Positions 60,401 through 64,000 of a DNA stretch of 64,000 nt are shown here, one piece after another. The DNA is from Isoetes taiwanensis. Taxonomy: Eukaryota > Streptophyta > Lycopodiopsida > Isoetales > Isoetaceae. Position 1 is the first letter of the stretch. Every line of letters starts with the position of its first letter. The DNA lies in the NCBI GenBank assembly GCA_021234155.1, contig JAJEKV010000337.1, positions 248,001-312,000 of the forward strand. The letters are read 5' to 3'. Below the pieces are notes generated by a model that did no database searches, had not been told where the DNA came from, and saw only the letters and a list, made by a program, of their open reading frames with translations. Position numbers and translations under genes: made by a program.

Positions 60401-63400
60401 AGCTAGCCTTTGTTATTCAATTACGGTTGAGAATTGATTGTTGGTTCAAAATAGAGCCTTCAATTGGTGGAATCTAATTTTGTATGGAACACTTTTTGCC
60501 ATTGAAGGCGTTGATAATTTGAAGATCTGCGTAAATTTTCGAACTGCAGTGGTCGTTACGTTGGCATAGAAAATGTATTCGGCTCTCTACAAAAATGGAC
60601 AACATTGTGCTAGTCGATTCCGACTGGAAACCTCAACCTAGATACGTACTTAAAAAAAAGCATAAAGAAATTTCTCATTGGGTTTTTGGGTTTTTCTCCT
60701 GGGGTCTTCTCATGGTTTTTAGTAGGCTTACCTAACCCGCCTTACAACTATCGAATGATGTGGCATATTTTTAGTTGATAGATTTTTAATTTTTCATTGT
60801 TTTGTCTTTCCACGTTCCGTTCGTCCCTTGCTAAAAAAAAGCACCAATCTTCTAGAGTGCTATGATGTGCTAAGGGAATTAGCAGCGGGGCAGAGCCACA
60901 GTCCATTTTTGTTTCACAGTAAAAGTAAAAGTAGCAGGACTAAATTTGCGTGCAAAATCATAAGGTTGGAGATTGACAAATCTATAACGTGTCATCCACC
61001 AACTTTCTTCTTACGATTTGCTTAGCAGTTATTTGATCAATTCCCCAATGCTTTCATGTCATAAAGAGGTGCAAATTCCTAGGATATTTCAAAAAATGCT
61101 GGTTTACATGTTGTTCTATGCATCCAAGTATGTTATGTCAAAGCCGTGCATTTCTTGCTGACAGAATACTTCGGGTGCTTATATTAGAGATAAGACTCTG
61201 AGTTACAGCATATTCGTATACAACTCAATACTAGTTTGAATCAATCTTCGTGCTTGTTTTATAGGCCATTCTGCTTCCTTGTCCAGACCTGTTTGCCAAC
61301 AACTGCCTAAGAAGGTACCAATTCTCTTCAACTAATTTGATTTCAATTCAAGCTCTCTTTAGCATATTATGGATATTCCTTGCATATCTTAGTTCAACAA
61401 AACAACGTTAACAACCTTGTGTTAGAGTGTTTAAACACAATGTGAAGTGTCATCTCTCATATATTCATGTTAGACTGCACTAAACATCAGATTTGGTGGA
61501 TGGTACAAAATGAAGAGACACATCTACTTATCCAACAAATTGGCTCTTTTTAAAAGCAGAGCCACAAACTCCAAGTGAAATTGTTTCATGCCATGACATC
61601 CAAGAGATTCCACTAGCGTTGATGGGCCTGGATATGTTTCTATACATGTCAACATGTATTTTATTTCCCTAACAAAAATGTGCTTCAAGATATCCATATG
61701 AGGTATGTGGTGCTTCATTTCCTTATTTACATGTATTTGCTGCTTTTTGGATCCTGAATGGGCTCAATGCATTATGTGCAGATATCTACATGATTTTATG
61801 AAATATATGTCCTGTTACACATTATGCAAAAGATTGTGATAAACATGTTGTGTCATTGTTACTTCTGTCCTATTTATTAAAACAACAGTGTCTCCAATGA
61901 ATGCCCTTGATACAAGTTTATTTGTCAATTTCTAATATTTAAAGAACATGTTTTAAGATTTTAACATTGTTTTTGCAGATGGCAAAGCTGGAAGACAACA
62001 AGACAACAGAGTACTTGACTTTATCAAGTCAAAAGAAGCTACATTGCTTCAAGCAGAAAGAACAGTGCAGACCGTCCATGCAAGGCCTTTATTGATGGAT
62101 CTTTCTTCATTCTTCTAAAAACATTGAAAAAAAAGGGTTTGGAAGAATGTATTTTATTATCCTGTTTAAAGCAACACAACTCATTTGTTTCGCCTATTAC
62201 AATCTCTGTCTTTGACCATATGAAGATTTATTTCCTGAGAGTTTGGATGAGTCTTATTAATAGCAGTGGCCTCCATGTTGCAATGAAGCGTGTACTTTTC
62301 TAATGGCTTAGCACATGCTAATTTCTTTGTACATAGGAGCTGTAAATGCAAGCGATAATGGAAATGTTCTTGTTGAACCAAAGGCTTTCTGTGATAAACA
62401 TGTGATGAAGGACTGCTGGGTTTGAGGATTGAAGATTATAAAGCAAAAAAAAAGCAAGTCTCTTAATCATAGAATTTTCTCATCTAGTGTATGGTATGGA
62501 GAAAGGAAGTGAAGGAACTAGCATTCCTTGCATGAAGGAAGATAGTTTGCCTAGATCTAGTACTGTAGAAAATGGAACCTCAAACTAAGTAGATTTTTAA
62601 ATAGATGCTTTTGGCATTCTGTTGCACGGAATTCACCTTCAATCTTTCTTATTATTTGCAGAGTCTAATAATGTGGAGGTCTCTTCTGTTAGCAATGGGA
62701 ATGACAAAAGCTGGAATAGGGGAAATGTGAACATGGACAAAAAGCCAAGTGTCAAAAGATGCACTCAGTGGTTAGAAAATGAAGCCGTATCTTTGTCACA
62801 TCGTTCGCCAAATGAACATTACCCAAAGGGTTTATTTGATTATTCGACGTCTAGGTTCTGCATTAGCAGCAATAATGACTACTTTTAGCTGCTAATGGTA
62901 GGATGCTCAAAGTTTTTCTAAATGGTGAAACTGTAATTTTCATCTGAGACAGAGCAATTTGTAGTTTTTGATTCTGCAAATAGTTATTCTATGATGTAGA
63001 AAAGTGAAGGTTGGAATTTGCACTTCTAGGGTAGGACACAATGGTTTCATTTTTAAAGGTCACCATGATGAATGCTTCAGAAGGAAATCAAGATGAGTGT
63101 CAAATATACCTACTTCTGGTGTACAAGAAGTATTTGAATGCCATATGCCATCTCCCTTAATTCGTCCCTATAAATATGTCCATCAAATAGGTGAAGAAGT
63201 AGACTTGGCACTAGAGAGCTCTTTTGTTCTTTATGATCTGAAGAGATCAAAATACTGAAGACATGGATGAATTATCATCATGGTTTAGCTGAAATGGAGG
63301 GAGCAGACGGGGTGCCAATGGGTCACTATTTTAACATAATGGTTACTGTCTCCAACTAATAATGGATACCGTTTCCAACTAATCTGATCTGGTTTATTAA

Positions 63401-63930
63401 AACTATAGTTCATGCAATAGCATTGTTTCCTTAGAAGACAAGATCTTGCCTGTCATTAGTTCTAATTTTTTTGTTCTAAATTTTATATTCTATGCATCTC
63501 TACGATGCTTAAAGGAAAGGGTCATTTACTCATTCTTATTTATCTTGTTAGTTCTTAAATTTTCGCATGCCTTGGGAGCAATATAAAAAACATGGGAACC
63601 CTGTACACATATGTTTCTCTTCTGGTGTTTCTACATGCACCATGTAAACAACATCAAAACATAGAAAGCCCTCAGATGTATTCTCTTCTCGTGTTTCTAT
63701 ATGGTGTCAAATTTGTCTTCTATGGTGCTCATCACGATGGCATAATTGTATTCCTTGAATATGTAGCACAATAACAGGGGGTTACTTTTAGATTTTTATA
63801 CATTTTTTCACATGGTTTTTCTATGATTTCGTTGTTGTATTCGTTGAGATGTACTAAATAGTATTTCTAGAGTGCACCCTTTATGGGCCGTTGATTTTCG
63901 TTGGTTGGAACAATCCGAGGGTTGTTGTCT
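60401..63930 (+). other. Possible exons of a further gene, not resolved
   Basis: Three stretches look exon-like. 61264-61313 lies between a TTTTATAG acceptor and AAG|GTACC. From 61979, after a TTTTTGCAG acceptor, one frame reads DGKAGRQQDNRVLDFIKSKE and AERTVQTVHARPLLMDLSSFF to a stop near 62118. 62663-62888, after TTATTTGCAG, reads ESNNVEVSSVSNG to a stop. The phases do not join cleanly in any combination I tried, and I recognise no domain. The pieces may be alternative ends or relics of a gene continuing past the window. Otherwise the region is AT-rich and featureless. Confidence 0.25.
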
Positions 63931-64000
63931 TTCTCTGCATGTGTTTGTGCATGAACACTGCGCATGTGTATGCATGTGCATGTGCACATGCATGTGCATG
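63931..64000 (+). repeat. TGCATG-rich simple repeat at the window edge
   Basis: Alternating TG/CA with many TGCATG hexamers, increasingly regular toward the end; it probably continues beyond the window. The minus-strand frame of His-Met repeats here is only the repeat translated. Confidence 0.85.

Noticed and set aside
63808-63999. His/Met-rich minus-strand frame
   Set aside because: It is a TGCATG simple repeat read as protein.

Overview
This is nuclear DNA from a land plant, most likely a homosporous fern or another seed-free plant with swimming sperm. The evidence is long AT-rich intergenic DNA, GT-AG introns, plant-type genes (PELP1/RIX1, a glutelin type-D cupin, a PLS-class PPR) and a decayed sperm-tail PG-rich (SHIPPO) reading that would be out of place in a flowering plant. 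The fern assignment is inference. The window is gene-poor: I can support only two intact protein genes, and nearly everything else is transposon wreckage, broken gene copies and tandem repeats.

Layout: 1-3370, nothing recognised. 3370-12450, an old LINE (+) split by a full-length LTR retrotransposon (4683-12303; target duplication TGGAA; initiator-Met-tRNA-type primer site; no recognisable gag-pol). 12450-19600, AT-rich intergenic DNA with small duplications and tRNA-like B-box motifs. 19615-21745, an intron-bearing broken copy of a glutelin type-D/11S-like cupin gene. 22651-25126, local duplications and a Helitron-type 3' terminus. 25349-26591, hairpins and a short tandem repeat. 27728-30573 (-), a five-exon gene for a 206-residue protein I do not recognise; its first intron holds the SHIPPO fragment. 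30778-33840, three copies of a repeat with a compensated palindrome, then a further hairpin. 35935-36790, a PPR pseudogene. 37829-39510, a small DNA-transposon-like repeat and a tentative Replitron-like (HUH) remnant. 42975-48050, a composite inverted repeat whose outer arms are 19-bp minisatellites. 48270-48800, a 156-bp tandem repeat. 48815-51080 (-), a broken transposase-like gene with a DFAENY motif. 52882-54470 (-), a 5'-truncated LINE. 54937-60066 (+), PELP1/RIX1 in 13 exons, all of whose splice phases close into one 927-codon reading frame. 60067-64000, a presumed 3' UTR and weak possible exons of a further gene.

Functionally, PELP1 is the only gene whose cellular role can be stated: scaffold of the Rix1/PELP1 complex in 60S ribosomal-subunit maturation. 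No operon-like or pathway grouping is visible. The main interest of the window is the variety of mobile elements, including traces of two unrelated rolling-circle (HUH) types, and the inverted-repeat structures that no single known element fully explains.
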